DNA of 41,012 nucleotides, taken from contig JADGCO010000036.1 in assembly GCA_015228935.1 (NCBI GenBank), positions 1 through 41,012 on the forward strand, given 5' to 3'. The position numbers and the translations under genes were made by a program. The stretch comes from Magnetococcales bacterium (GTDB lineage Bacteria; Pseudomonadota; Magnetococcia; Magnetococcales; DC0425bin3). Positions 1-8,386 of this stretch are shown here, piece by piece. Positions within the stretch are counted from its first letter, which is position 1, and each line of letters begins with the position of its first letter. A model generated the notes under the pieces. That model saw nothing but the letters and a program-made list of their open reading frames with translations, had not been told where the DNA came from and searched no databases.

Positions 1-37
1 TGAAAAGTAGCTTATCCGCGATGGTCGTTTGTCGGAT

Positions 38-793
38 TCACGCTGAACCAGTACAATCCGTTCCCAGGGCATCGTTGATCATGGCATGAGAGTCGTCATC
101 ATTGGCTGCCAGTTGCCATTTCAGGATGGGGTCTATCTGGTCGCGATTGTGCCACCGAGTCAGGATATCTTGCAAACGGGCATCATCAATGTGTTCCACG
201 CGCAACGCAATCTGATCACCAAATTTTGCCAAGGCATCCATGCATTGCTGCCAATTCAACAGCCAATTCTGGTGACCAGATCCGATCAAGAGTGACTTGC
301 CTTGTCGCAACAGCACCAGTGAGTCGATTCCGGTATCCGGCAACCCGGAAGACAAATCATGAAGATGCAGGAAATCGAACAAAGCCTCTTCTTGTTGTTG
401 TTGATTCGGAGAGTTTCTGTTTTCTCGCCAATGACGTTCCACACAAGCCTGGAATTGACCCGGATGTGTCGGCATCTTCTCACGATGAAAGTTGAAAATC
501 GCCGGATAGTCCTGTTCACAAGTCAAATAAGGCCATGCCACTGAAAGATGGCGCAGAAAACCAATCCAGTCCCATTCCAGATAATGGAGATCGGTGCCAT
601 CAATTTCACCCCAGATCAGGGTTTTTTTTATGTAAAGCAAAACTCCACCCCAAGAGGCATCAGAAACGTTCGTACAGGACGCCGGATTGGGCTTTTTCCA
701 CCTGACATGGATATGCAAACCATCCGCATGGCCAAAAATCTGATCGTGACCCGAAAGATCAAAACTCGCGATATCTTTCTGACGAACTGGCAT
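38..793 (-). CDS. Unrecognised Trp-rich protein, possible ImmA/IrrE-associated partner
   Basis: This 251-residue soluble protein has no signal peptide or membrane segment. It is rich in Trp and His, with a central stretch (about residues 60-95) containing spaced Trp residues and a WPYL motif, and a C-terminal half with a LVLLRQGKS segment. From memory, this pattern resembles uncharacterised proteins encoded beside ImmA/IrrE-type metallopeptidases, but the partner gene would lie before base 1, so this is only a weak guess. The ATG at 793 has a poor ribosome site. The same frame continues upstream through a single TAA into a coding-like 29-codon stretch (800-889). It is the last gene of the minus-strand run that includes cstA and ybdD. 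I do not assign a function. Confidence 0.6.
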   Translation of the reverse strand: MPVRQKDIASFDLSGHDQIFGHADGLHIHVRWKKPNPASCTNVSDASWGGVLLYIKKTLIWGEIDGTDLHYLEWDWIGFLRHLSVAWPYLTCEQDYPAIFNFHREKMPTHPGQFQACVERHWRENRNSPNQQQQEEALFDFLHLHDLSSGLPDTGIDSLVLLRQGKSLLIGSGHQNWLLNWQQCMDALAKFGDQIALRVEHIDDARLQDILTRWHNRDQIDPILKWQLAANDDDSHAMINDALGTDCTGSA

Positions 794-799
794 TATTTT

Positions 800-889
800 T
801 TATCCAATTTCTGCTTGAACCAATTTGAATTGGGATTCCGTGAATCCGTGCTTTTTGGCACGTGCGAGAAGCTCTTTTCTCAACAGCAC
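800..889 (-). CDS. Possible 29-codon small ORF overlapping the ybdD end
   Basis: A GTG at 889 overlaps the last codons of ybdD and is preceded by a GGAGGG sequence at usable distance. It opens 29 codons of charged, helix-like sequence (LLRKELLARAKKHG...) ending at TAA 800-802. Six bases later the ATG of the next gene starts in the same frame. It could be a translationally coupled small protein, or the former N-terminus of the 38-793 gene cut off by a stop mutation. The evidence is composition and context only. Confidence 0.3.
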   Translation of the reverse strand: MLLRKELLARAKKHGFTESQFKLVQAEIG

Positions 890-1083
890 CGCCCAGGTCG
901 CCCTCCACGTCCTCCATAGCGGGCTTCCTGTCGTTCCTGGACAAAAGCCGCAAGGGTCATGACAGGTTGCTCTGGGTGGTGTTGCCGTTGGTGTTGCACA
1001 TAATTTTCATAGTCTGGCATTCCGACGACAAGGCGGGCCGCCTTGCTGAACAGGGCCCAGTAGTGGCGCAGGCGTTGGCGCAT
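880..1083 (-). CDS. ybdD: YbdD/YjiX family small protein (DUF466)
   Basis: This 67-residue protein carries the family hallmarks: GMPDYENYVQH in the middle, HHPEQPVMT, a QEARYGG motif near the end, and a terminal Cys-Cys pair. In E. coli such proteins are encoded directly after the CstA and BtsT pyruvate transporters and are thought to assist them; the mechanism is not established. The ATG at 1083 was chosen because it lies 8 bases after the cstA stop, has an AGGGA ribosome site, and gives the usual family length. A longer in-frame start at 1167 would overlap cstA by 76 bases and add an unrelated Pro/Thr-rich extension. Confidence 0.9.
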   Translation of the reverse strand: MRQRLRHYWALFSKAARLVVGMPDYENYVQHQRQHHPEQPVMTLAAFVQERQEARYGGRGGRPGRCC

Positions 1084-1091
1084 TTCCCTGT

Positions 1092-3167
1092 TTATCCGCA
1101 AGCCAACTGTGGATTTTCCGGGAGTTCCCGGGTTGTTGGTTGGGCACTGCGGCGTGCCAGGATGCAAGACCGGATGCCAAAACCCAGGATGATCAAGACC
1201 ACGGACATGAACAAAATGGCCAGGGAGACATCGACCCGGTCGTTGAAGATGATCTGGTGCATTTGATCCAGGGATTTGGCCGGGGCCAGAATTTCATTCC
1301 TGGCCAGATAATCCTGAAACCGTGCGGCATGGGCCAGGAAACCGATTCTGGGATTGGGATGGAAAATTTTTTGCCAGGCGGCGGTCAGGGTACTGATCAG
1401 GAGCCAGAGGGTGGGCAGGGCGGTCACCCAGGCATAACGATCCTGTTTCATCTTGAAAAGCACCACCGTGGCGAAAATCAGGGCAATACTGGCGAGCATT
1501 TGATTGGCAATCCCGAACAGGGGCCACAAGGTGTTGATGCCGCCGAAGGGATCCACCACCCCCTGATGGAGAAAATATCCCCAGGCACTCACACAAAGGA
1601 ACGTGGCCAGCAGGTTGCCGGTCCAGGAGCCGGTCTGTTTGAGGGGCTTGAAAAAAAATCCAAGCAAGTCCTGCAACATGAAACGGCCTGCCCGGGTTCC
1701 GGCATCGACCGCAGTCAGGATGAACAGGGCCTCGAAAAGGATGGCAAAGTGGTACCAGAATCCCATCATCTCCTTGCCGCCAAAAAGCTGGGAGAAGATG
1801 GCGGCCATGCCCACGGCCAGGGTGGGGGCACCGCCGGTTCGGGAGAGAATGGTTGTTTCGCCGACATCGGTGGCGGTTTGCTGGATCATTTCGGGAGTGA
1901 CGACAAATCCCCATTGACCGATGGCCTGGGCGGCATTCTGGACGGTGGGTCCCAGGATGGCGGTGGGGCTGTTCATGGAAAAATAGATGCCGGGTTCGAT
2001 ACAGCCGGCGGCCACCAGGGCCATGATGGCGACAAAGGCTTCCATGAGCATGCCGCCATAACCGATAAAACGGGCGTGGAGTTCATTTTCCAACATTTTG
2101 GGGGTGGTGCCCGAGGCAATGAGTGAATGAAAACCGGAAACCGCCCCGCAAGCGATGGTGATGAATAAAAACGGAAAGAGGGTACCGGACCAGACCGGGC
2201 CGGTGCCATCGGTAAATTGGGTGAAGGCCGGCATTTTCATGGGGGGAGCCACCAGGATGATGGCGATGGCCAAGCCGAAGATGGTGCCGATTTTGAGAAA
2301 GGTGGAGAGGTAATCCCGGGGTGCCAGGAGCAGCCAGACCGGCAACACCGAGGCAAAAAAGCCGTAGGCAATCAGCATCCAGGTCAAATCCTGGGCACTG
2401 AAGGTAAAGAGCGGTGCCCAGGTTGGACTCTGCATGACCCAGCCTCCGATCACGATGGAGGCCATGAGCAACACGAAACCCAGGAGGGAAACCTCGCCGA
2501 TGCAACCGGGGCGCAGGAAACGCAGATAGACGCCCATGAACAGGGCGATGGGGATGGTGGCGGCGACTGTGAAGGTTCCCCAGGGACTTTCGGCCAGCGC
2601 CTTGACCACAATCAGGGCCAGGACCGCCAGCAGGATCACCATGATCATGAAGGTGCCAAACAGGGCGATGATCCCCGGCACTTCACCCATTTCCGTTTTG
2701 ATCAATTCCCCGAGGGAACGCCCGTCCCGGCGCATGGAGATGAAGAGAATCATGAAATCCTGGACCGCACCGGCCAGAACGACACCGAAAAGCAGCCACA
2801 TCATGCCCGGATAGTAGCCCATTTGTGACGCGAGAACCGGACCAACCAGGGGACCGGCCCCGGCAATGGCGGCAAAATGATGGCCGAAAAGGACATATTT
2901 GTTGGTGGGGACAAAATCCAGGCCGTCATTTTTACGGATGGCAGGGGTCAGGCGCAGAGGATCGAGGCGCATGACCCGATTGGCGATGAAAAGACTGTAA
3001 TATCGATAGCTGACCAGATAGACCGCCAGGGCGGCGACGACGATCCAGAGTGCATTGATGGTTTCGCCGCGATGCAGGGCGATGGTGCCCAGGGCAAAGG
3101 CACCTGCCAGTCCCAACAAAATCCAGGGCAACTGCCCCAGTACACGCATGGACATGGATCTATTCAT
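1092..3167 (-). CDS. cstA: CstA-family pyruvate/peptide transporter
   Basis: This is a 691-residue polytopic inner-membrane protein of the carbon starvation CstA family, known from E. coli CstA and BtsT as proton-coupled pyruvate importers. The N-terminal core is characteristic: FVPTNKYVLFGHHFAAIAGAGP, followed by LVGPVLASQMGY and QDFMILF, then a long series of hydrophobic helices to about residue 600. The length agrees with E. coli CstA (about 700). ATG 3167 is preferred over an upstream TTG at 3212, which would run into the preceding gene; ATG 3155 and 3149 remain possible because no strong ribosome site is visible. It starts 25 bases after the SLBB gene stop and is followed 8 bases later by ybdD, so transport and helper genes probably share the transcript of the polysaccharide export genes. 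Confidence 0.95.
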   Translation of the reverse strand: MNRSMSMRVLGQLPWILLGLAGAFALGTIALHRGETINALWIVVAALAVYLVSYRYYSLFIANRVMRLDPLRLTPAIRKNDGLDFVPTNKYVLFGHHFAAIAGAGPLVGPVLASQMGYYPGMMWLLFGVVLAGAVQDFMILFISMRRDGRSLGELIKTEMGEVPGIIALFGTFMIMVILLAVLALIVVKALAESPWGTFTVAATIPIALFMGVYLRFLRPGCIGEVSLLGFVLLMASIVIGGWVMQSPTWAPLFTFSAQDLTWMLIAYGFFASVLPVWLLLAPRDYLSTFLKIGTIFGLAIAIILVAPPMKMPAFTQFTDGTGPVWSGTLFPFLFITIACGAVSGFHSLIASGTTPKMLENELHARFIGYGGMLMEAFVAIMALVAAGCIEPGIYFSMNSPTAILGPTVQNAAQAIGQWGFVVTPEMIQQTATDVGETTILSRTGGAPTLAVGMAAIFSQLFGGKEMMGFWYHFAILFEALFILTAVDAGTRAGRFMLQDLLGFFFKPLKQTGSWTGNLLATFLCVSAWGYFLHQGVVDPFGGINTLWPLFGIANQMLASIALIFATVVLFKMKQDRYAWVTALPTLWLLISTLTAAWQKIFHPNPRIGFLAHAARFQDYLARNEILAPAKSLDQMHQIIFNDRVDVSLAILFMSVVLIILGFGIRSCILARRSAQPTTRELPENPQLACG

Positions 3168-3192
3168 GACAGGAATCGGTTCATGGAAAGGA

Positions 3193-6100
3193 CTACTTTC
3201 CAACGATACCAAGCTGTTTGATGGCAGCCGTGGTGATGGTCAGATTGTAGAGAATACTGGAGACCTCTTTCAGGAATTGCATGATTTCGACCTGATCGGT
3301 CTTGAGTGGCACGACGACAGTATCTCCAGGTGTCACGTCCGGACTGCCCATGTTGAACCACGCTGAACCAAAAATGCTGTTATCGTTTTTGGGAATGACC
3401 TGACCGTTGGCCTTGACGATATACAGGCCATCCTTGTCGGCATTGCTGCTGAAACCACCACTCAGGCTGATGTAATCTTCGGGTGACTTGCCTTGGCGGT
3501 ATTGGTGGGAGGTGGGATAGTTGACCTCACCCAATACGGTCACTTCGCTGCTTCTCGGGGGCAGCAAAATCTGGTCACCATCCCGCAATCGGATGGAGAC
3601 ATTGGCTTTTTTATTAAAATCCCAGAAGAAGGAGTCGGCCACGGGTGCCTTGTCATCGGCCGCTCCCTCCAGGATGGCTGGCAGGTCAATGGCCAATCGA
3701 CCCTGGGGATGGGTCTCTTTCAATTGTGCCATCATGATACCCAGAACAGCCGGATCGACGGCCATGCCTTGATTTTTTTCGGTATTGAAGTTGGATCTGG
3801 CGTGGATCATGGTAAATTTGACAATTTCCATTTCCAGACGATTGGCCAGGGCTTCCATCTCTTTGCGTTCTCTTTCTTTCAGGTCTTCCCGCAGGAATAT
3901 GGCCCCTTCCGGGAACGCAAACTCGGTCAGGTTGCCGGCACGTTCGATCAATTGCTTGAGTGTTTCCCCTTTTTTGACTGGATAGGTACCGGGGAAACGA
4001 ACCTCTCCCTGGATGGAGACACGCATGGTTCCTGACCAGTTGGGGACCGGCTTGATGGTCAGGGTATCGAAAGGATGCAATTCCAGGTCGGCGGCAGGAT
4101 TTCCTGACAAAACATCGTTCAGGACGACGCGCAAATGTTCCATTTCCCGGTTTTTGTTATCGACGACGTAGAAGCGTGTGATTTCTGCTTCCAGGGTATA
4201 GGCCGGTTCAGCCATCCAGCCACCGGCCCGAATCAGGTCGCTGATGCGCATGTTTTCTTCCAGGGGATAGCGACCGGGAAAGCGGACCATGCCCGAGACG
4301 CCGACGATTCGGGAGGGTTGGGAAAAGGTGGCTTGGGCCTGGAGTTGTTCGAGGACGGGCTTCAGCAATCCTTCGCGGGTGCGCCGCGACCAACTGTAAA
4401 AGTGGTCGGCCAATTCCGGGGAGTTGGTGGGCACTTTGAGGAAAGAAAATTTTTCCTTGGCATCTTCTTTTGGCATGCCACCGGTCATGAAGGCTGGCAG
4501 GTCTGTGACGGTCTGGCGGAACTGCTTGAAGCGTTCACGTTGGTTGAATTGACCAAAAATGGCGTTCTGGGGCAGTTCTTCCTTTGCTGCGTCCGAGGCG
4601 GTTGCTGCCGAACCGGTTCCTCCACCCTGGAGAACATTGGCTGGAGAGCTGGTGGATTCCTGGGTACCGGGCTGCTGGAGTTGTCGATTGTTGATCATGC
4701 CTTGGCGGCCAAAATATCCTCCGGCATTGCGACCCGAAAAATCGGCACCACCGGCCATCAGTGCTTGCGAAAGGGATTTTTCATCGTCACTCGTATTGCT
4801 TTCCTTTGGATAAAAACTGTTACCGGAACCGCGCATTTTTTTGGCCGAGTTGGCATTGAAGAACTCTTCGGCGCGGGTGGGAGGGGCATTGGCCGGGGCA
4901 GTGAAAGGATTGTTTTTTTGTTCTTTTTCAGGGATGCGATCCGGGCCGCCTCCCTGGCCGGGTATTTTCAGGTCACGAAAGAACAATCCTTTTCGGCTTT
5001 GACCGGGCGCATATTCTTCAAAATAGTTGCTGCTGGCAAACACGATGAGTTTGTCTTCGGCGCGCACGAGAATGTCGCTGGGTGAACCTTCATTGCCAAG
5101 AATATCCCGCAACCGGATTGAAATCGGGGCGATACGGCCATCCTTGTCCAGGACCCGGACCAGGAGGGCATAATCGAGATCGGTTCCTGGCAAGGTTTCG
5201 GCGGCTGAGCGGAGCAATTCTGAAACATGCATGCCTTGGGCATGGGGATAGATACCGGGGAAGCGGACGTTGCCTTCGATGGCGACGACGGGTTCCAATT
5301 GATCGGATGCCGTTTGGCGGCGCAGTTCGGTGATCCAGGGTTCCAGGGTTTTGGCCCGATCTTCATTCAACCCCAGGACCAGGATTTCATCCCGGGATTG
5401 GAGAGGGATATTATAGGTGGATTTGGGGTCGGCGAGGGCTTGGTCCAACCGGGTGGAGAAAATTTTCCAGCGATGACTGCCGCCAACTTCGCGGCGAATG
5501 AGGACGTACCCGAGGTCGGGATTTTCCTGGAGGAGACGGGGGGAGGGGATGATGTCGGTCAGGCGCACGCCTGCTCGCCATTCGTAGGGACCTGAACGTT
5601 CGACATGACCGGTCAAAGTGACCACATCATCCATTTTTTCAAGAACGGACTGGATGCGGATGGTATCGCCATTTTGGACCCGGGTTTTGGTCAACCCGTT
5701 TTGGCCGAGATCCAGGGCCAGCACGCGGCGTCCTTTGCCTTCTTGAATACGTTCCAGTTGCACGCCTTTTTTATGGGCTGATGGGAGAAAGCCACCGGCA
5801 ATTTTCAAGACATCCTGGACGGTTTTTTCATTTTTCAGTTCGAAGATTCCAGGCCGGTGAACCTCGCCTTCGATTCCGACCGTGGGACCGATGGATGGTA
5901 CGAAGATGACATCGCCATCCACCAATCGAGTATCATGACTGGCATCGCCCCGCATGAGCAGGTCGTACAAGTCCAGTGTTGTCACGACCTGGTCACCACG
6001 TTTCAGTTGGATGTTACGCAACGATCCCATGGGCGTGACACCACCGCTGGCGAACAAGGCGTTGATCATGGTGGAGAGGGCATTGACGGTGAAGGAACCG

Positions 6101-6879
6101 GGGCGTCGGACATCACCCAGGACAAACACACGCATGGAACGCAAGGTTCCCATGGAGACATGGCTCAATTCGTACCCGATCAGTTGGGATTTGATGCGTT
6201 CGGCAAACAAACTGTTGAGTTCAAGAAAAGTGACCCCTGCCACGGGTATGAGGCCGATTCCAGGAAAGTTGACCATCCCTTCGCGATTGACCTTGAGGTT
6301 ATGGCTCTGAAATGCTTTCCCCGACATCTGAATCTGGATTGAATCGCCTGGTCCGACCACGTAGTTGGTTGGAATGGGAATACTTGTTACCGGGGCAAAG
6401 GACGACGGTGTTCCATCGAAGAGATCGTAGCCAAACTGCCTGAGTGCCTGGGGGGTGGAAGGACGAGATTCTCGGAAAGCATGTGTGGACTCAGGGTGGA
6501 TTTCTGCACCTTTGTTTCTTCCGGATCTGATGACAGGTCCCGGCTCAGGGATTGGCAGACGAGCTGGGTGAACCCTGTTCAGAGCGCTTTCTTGAGGAAT
6601 GGGAATCTTGTCAGTTTTTGTTTCCTTGCCTTGGTCACCGCTGGTTGGTTGACCCGGATCCATGTCACCGTCCATATTGGACGACCCACCACCACCACCT
6701 TCTGCTCCAGTGGAGGGAAAATCAAGCAAACCGCCGGAGGATTTTTTTCCTCCTCCTCGCAGAATGTTCAGCAAGCCTGCGCCCACATCCCTATCATCCT
6801 CGGCCATCATTTCCCGCGGAGGAAAAAGCGTGACCAGGGCCACAATCATCAGGATGATTCCATAAAGTCTGCTGTGCAT
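3193..6879 (-). CDS. Polysaccharide export protein with seven SLBB-like repeats
   Basis: This 1228-residue exported protein is much larger than Wza-type exporters (about 380 residues). A signal peptide covers residues 1-26, followed by a Gly/Ser/Pro-rich segment to about 165. A polysaccharide export domain starts at YVVGPGDSIQIQMSG (about 173-187). SLBB-type soluble ligand-binding folds, each opening with a V-x-G-x-V-x-x-PG-like strand, lie near residues 250, 334, 420, 532, 859, 985 and 1150. A Gln/Asn/Gly-rich linker (about 620-850) splits the array into blocks of four and three. The family forms periplasmic and outer-membrane channels for capsule or exopolysaccharide. An outer-membrane barrel gene lies 84 bases upstream on the same strand and is a likely partner. 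No glycosyltransferase or Wzc-type kinase is nearby, so the polymer source is unknown. Confidence 0.88.
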   Translation of the reverse strand: MHSRLYGIILMIVALVTLFPPREMMAEDDRDVGAGLLNILRGGGKKSSGGLLDFPSTGAEGGGGGSSNMDGDMDPGQPTSGDQGKETKTDKIPIPQESALNRVHPARLPIPEPGPVIRSGRNKGAEIHPESTHAFRESRPSTPQALRQFGYDLFDGTPSSFAPVTSIPIPTNYVVGPGDSIQIQMSGKAFQSHNLKVNREGMVNFPGIGLIPVAGVTFLELNSLFAERIKSQLIGYELSHVSMGTLRSMRVFVLGDVRRPGSFTVNALSTMINALFASGGVTPMGSLRNIQLKRGDQVVTTLDLYDLLMRGDASHDTRLVDGDVIFVPSIGPTVGIEGEVHRPGIFELKNEKTVQDVLKIAGGFLPSAHKKGVQLERIQEGKGRRVLALDLGQNGLTKTRVQNGDTIRIQSVLEKMDDVVTLTGHVERSGPYEWRAGVRLTDIIPSPRLLQENPDLGYVLIRREVGGSHRWKIFSTRLDQALADPKSTYNIPLQSRDEILVLGLNEDRAKTLEPWITELRRQTASDQLEPVVAIEGNVRFPGIYPHAQGMHVSELLRSAAETLPGTDLDYALLVRVLDKDGRIAPISIRLRDILGNEGSPSDILVRAEDKLIVFASSNYFEEYAPGQSRKGLFFRDLKIPGQGGGPDRIPEKEQKNNPFTAPANAPPTRAEEFFNANSAKKMRGSGNSFYPKESNTSDDEKSLSQALMAGGADFSGRNAGGYFGRQGMINNRQLQQPGTQESTSSPANVLQGGGTGSAATASDAAKEELPQNAIFGQFNQRERFKQFRQTVTDLPAFMTGGMPKEDAKEKFSFLKVPTNSPELADHFYSWSRRTREGLLKPVLEQLQAQATFSQPSRIVGVSGMVRFPGRYPLEENMRISDLIRAGGWMAEPAYTLEAEITRFYVVDNKNREMEHLRVVLNDVLSGNPAADLELHPFDTLTIKPVPNWSGTMRVSIQGEVRFPGTYPVKKGETLKQLIERAGNLTEFAFPEGAIFLREDLKERERKEMEALANRLEMEIVKFTMIHARSNFNTEKNQGMAVDPAVLGIMMAQLKETHPQGRLAIDLPAILEGAADDKAPVADSFFWDFNKKANVSIRLRDGDQILLPPRSSEVTVLGEVNYPTSHQYRQGKSPEDYISLSGGFSSNADKDGLYIVKANGQVIPKNDNSIFGSAWFNMGSPDVTPGDTVVVPLKTDQVEIMQFLKEVSSILYNLTITTAAIKQLGIVGK

Positions 6880-6963
6880 GTCGGACCATTTTCTTTGTCA
6901 GGACGAAACCCTGGACGCTACCAGAATTTAACCTGCCTGCCAAGGTTTCTTTTCCTGCCAGGA

Positions 6964-8139
6964 TCAAAACCCTCCCTGAATGCCCATGCTGATCAGACCA
7001 TACTGGCGATTGAATCGGGAGGATGTGTATTTGTTGTAGGAAAACGGCACTTCGCTGAGGAGCTGATGCTCCATCATTTGGGTCCTGAGAAAGAAGCCGA
7101 TACTTTTGAAAGGTTTATAGCCAAATTCCGTTGAGATGATCGTGTTGGAGTCATAATAGGGAATGCCGGAATTTTTCAGGTCTTCATCCATTTGGCGGTT
7201 GACTCTTTCGTATCGGGCACCGGCGCGAAATCTCCATCTGTCGGTAAACCACAGATATGTTCCGCCAAAATGGTGGTAGGTAGCTTTGTAACGCATGTTC
7301 AACATGTCAGGTCCCGGATATTTGGGTTCCAGGTCCACGATATGAAAGCCGATCAGTTGACAAATGCCGGCATCGCCGGAGACCAACTGGCCGGTGAGTT
7401 CATATTTGGAGGGGGAATCCAGGCTGTATTCGCAATCCCTGCCCATGTTGGCAACAAATTTTTTGAATCCAATCTGACTGGTGCCACCGCCGATAAACAG
7501 GGAAAATGAATCTCTGGGGCCGATATTCCAGGTTCCGATCAGGTCCAGTTGAGTTTGCTCATCACCCGGTTTTTCCAGGCGGACATTACGCACGGACGTT
7601 CCTTCCATGGCTGTTCCGTCCAAGGTGATGGAGGATGTTTTCCGGTTGACTTCCTTGGCCCAGTTTCCCCATTGCGTGAAGCGGATGCCCAGGGCTGGTA
7701 ATTTTCCCAGGTTGATGGTCATCTGATACTGAATAGACCTTTGCCAACTGAGACCGTCCAGTGGATCCTGGGGCGTCTGTAATACGCGACTCCAGATCGA
7801 ACCATCGATCCAGAGACGGCGTGTCAAAGCCAGACCGGCTGAGAGATGCCCTCCTTTGTAATCTCCCACATTGGTATTGGCATATTCCAGATCCTTGTCG
7901 CGCAGGTTGGCAAAATCGACCTTATTGTTCATCATATCCAGTGAAAGTTCAAATTCGCCATGCAGGGGAGGGTATCCACGTTGGGCCGTGAGGAATTCAT
8001 CAAGCGGCGCTCCAATGGCCTGTAACGAACATTCGGTGCTTCCCCAGGCAAATATCAAGAAAGCGATACACCATCTTCCGGTCTTTCGTTCTGAAACAAA
8101 TTTGGAGCGCAAAATCAACTGTCCCCTCTCTGGTGACAT
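6964..8139 (-). CDS. Outer-membrane beta-barrel protein, probable partner of the SLBB exporter
   Basis: This 391-residue protein has a hydrophobic export segment at about residues 21-42. The rest has the alternating aromatic/polar pattern of a transmembrane beta barrel, with many Trp, Tyr and Gly residues. It ends in GIQGGF; a terminal Phe is the usual BAM recognition signal of outer-membrane barrels. It lies directly upstream of the SLBB export gene on the same strand, which suggests a barrel or export-pore role in polysaccharide secretion; that is inference. ATG 8139 has no visible ribosome site. A purine-rich GAGAGGGGA just inside the gene would suit TTG starts near 8118-8112, which would also leave the signal peptide intact. 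The 182 bases upstream contain an AT-rich patch (about 8195-8225) but no convincing promoter. Confidence 0.75.
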   Translation of the reverse strand: MSPERGQLILRSKFVSERKTGRWCIAFLIFAWGSTECSLQAIGAPLDEFLTAQRGYPPLHGEFELSLDMMNNKVDFANLRDKDLEYANTNVGDYKGGHLSAGLALTRRLWIDGSIWSRVLQTPQDPLDGLSWQRSIQYQMTINLGKLPALGIRFTQWGNWAKEVNRKTSSITLDGTAMEGTSVRNVRLEKPGDEQTQLDLIGTWNIGPRDSFSLFIGGGTSQIGFKKFVANMGRDCEYSLDSPSKYELTGQLVSGDAGICQLIGFHIVDLEPKYPGPDMLNMRYKATYHHFGGTYLWFTDRWRFRAGARYERVNRQMDEDLKNSGIPYYDSNTIISTEFGYKPFKSIGFFLRTQMMEHQLLSEVPFSYNKYTSSRFNRQYGLISMGIQGGF

Positions 8140-8321
8140 GTGGCGACGCCGTTCGCGGTCTTGATCAGGTTTTCGTCAAACAGCCCATCGGGGGGATATC
8201 ATAATATTTTTATTCATGTATGGCACCCTCTTGTGGACACGAGGAGACCGGGCACCGAGAGCGTTGTCGATTGGCGATGGATCATGAAGAAAGTGTGGGA
8301 CATGATGCTGCGCAGTTGCTT

Positions 8322-8358
8322 CAAAGAAAAAAGGAGTGTGCAAGATGCACACTCCTTT
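8322..8358 (-). terminator. Intrinsic terminator of the lipoprotein gene
   Basis: Read on the minus strand, a perfect 12-bp stem (AAAGGAGTGTGC pairing with GCACACTCCTTT) with a 5-base loop is followed directly by a T-rich tail. It begins 28 bases after the stop codon of the lipoprotein gene at 8387. The geometry is that of a rho-independent terminator. Confidence 0.88.
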
Positions 8359-8386
8359 GCAAGAACAAACAGCAACTCGATGCAGT

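Noticed and set aside
1140-2126. Long plus-strand open frame of 328 codons opposite cstA
   Set aside because: It is rich in Gly, Gln, Asp and His, lacks any family pattern, and mirrors the codon bias of the clear cstA gene on the other strand.
4135-5085. Plus-strand open frame of 316 codons inside the SLBB exporter gene
   Set aside because: Antisense shadow; the minus-strand SLBB repeats are unambiguous.
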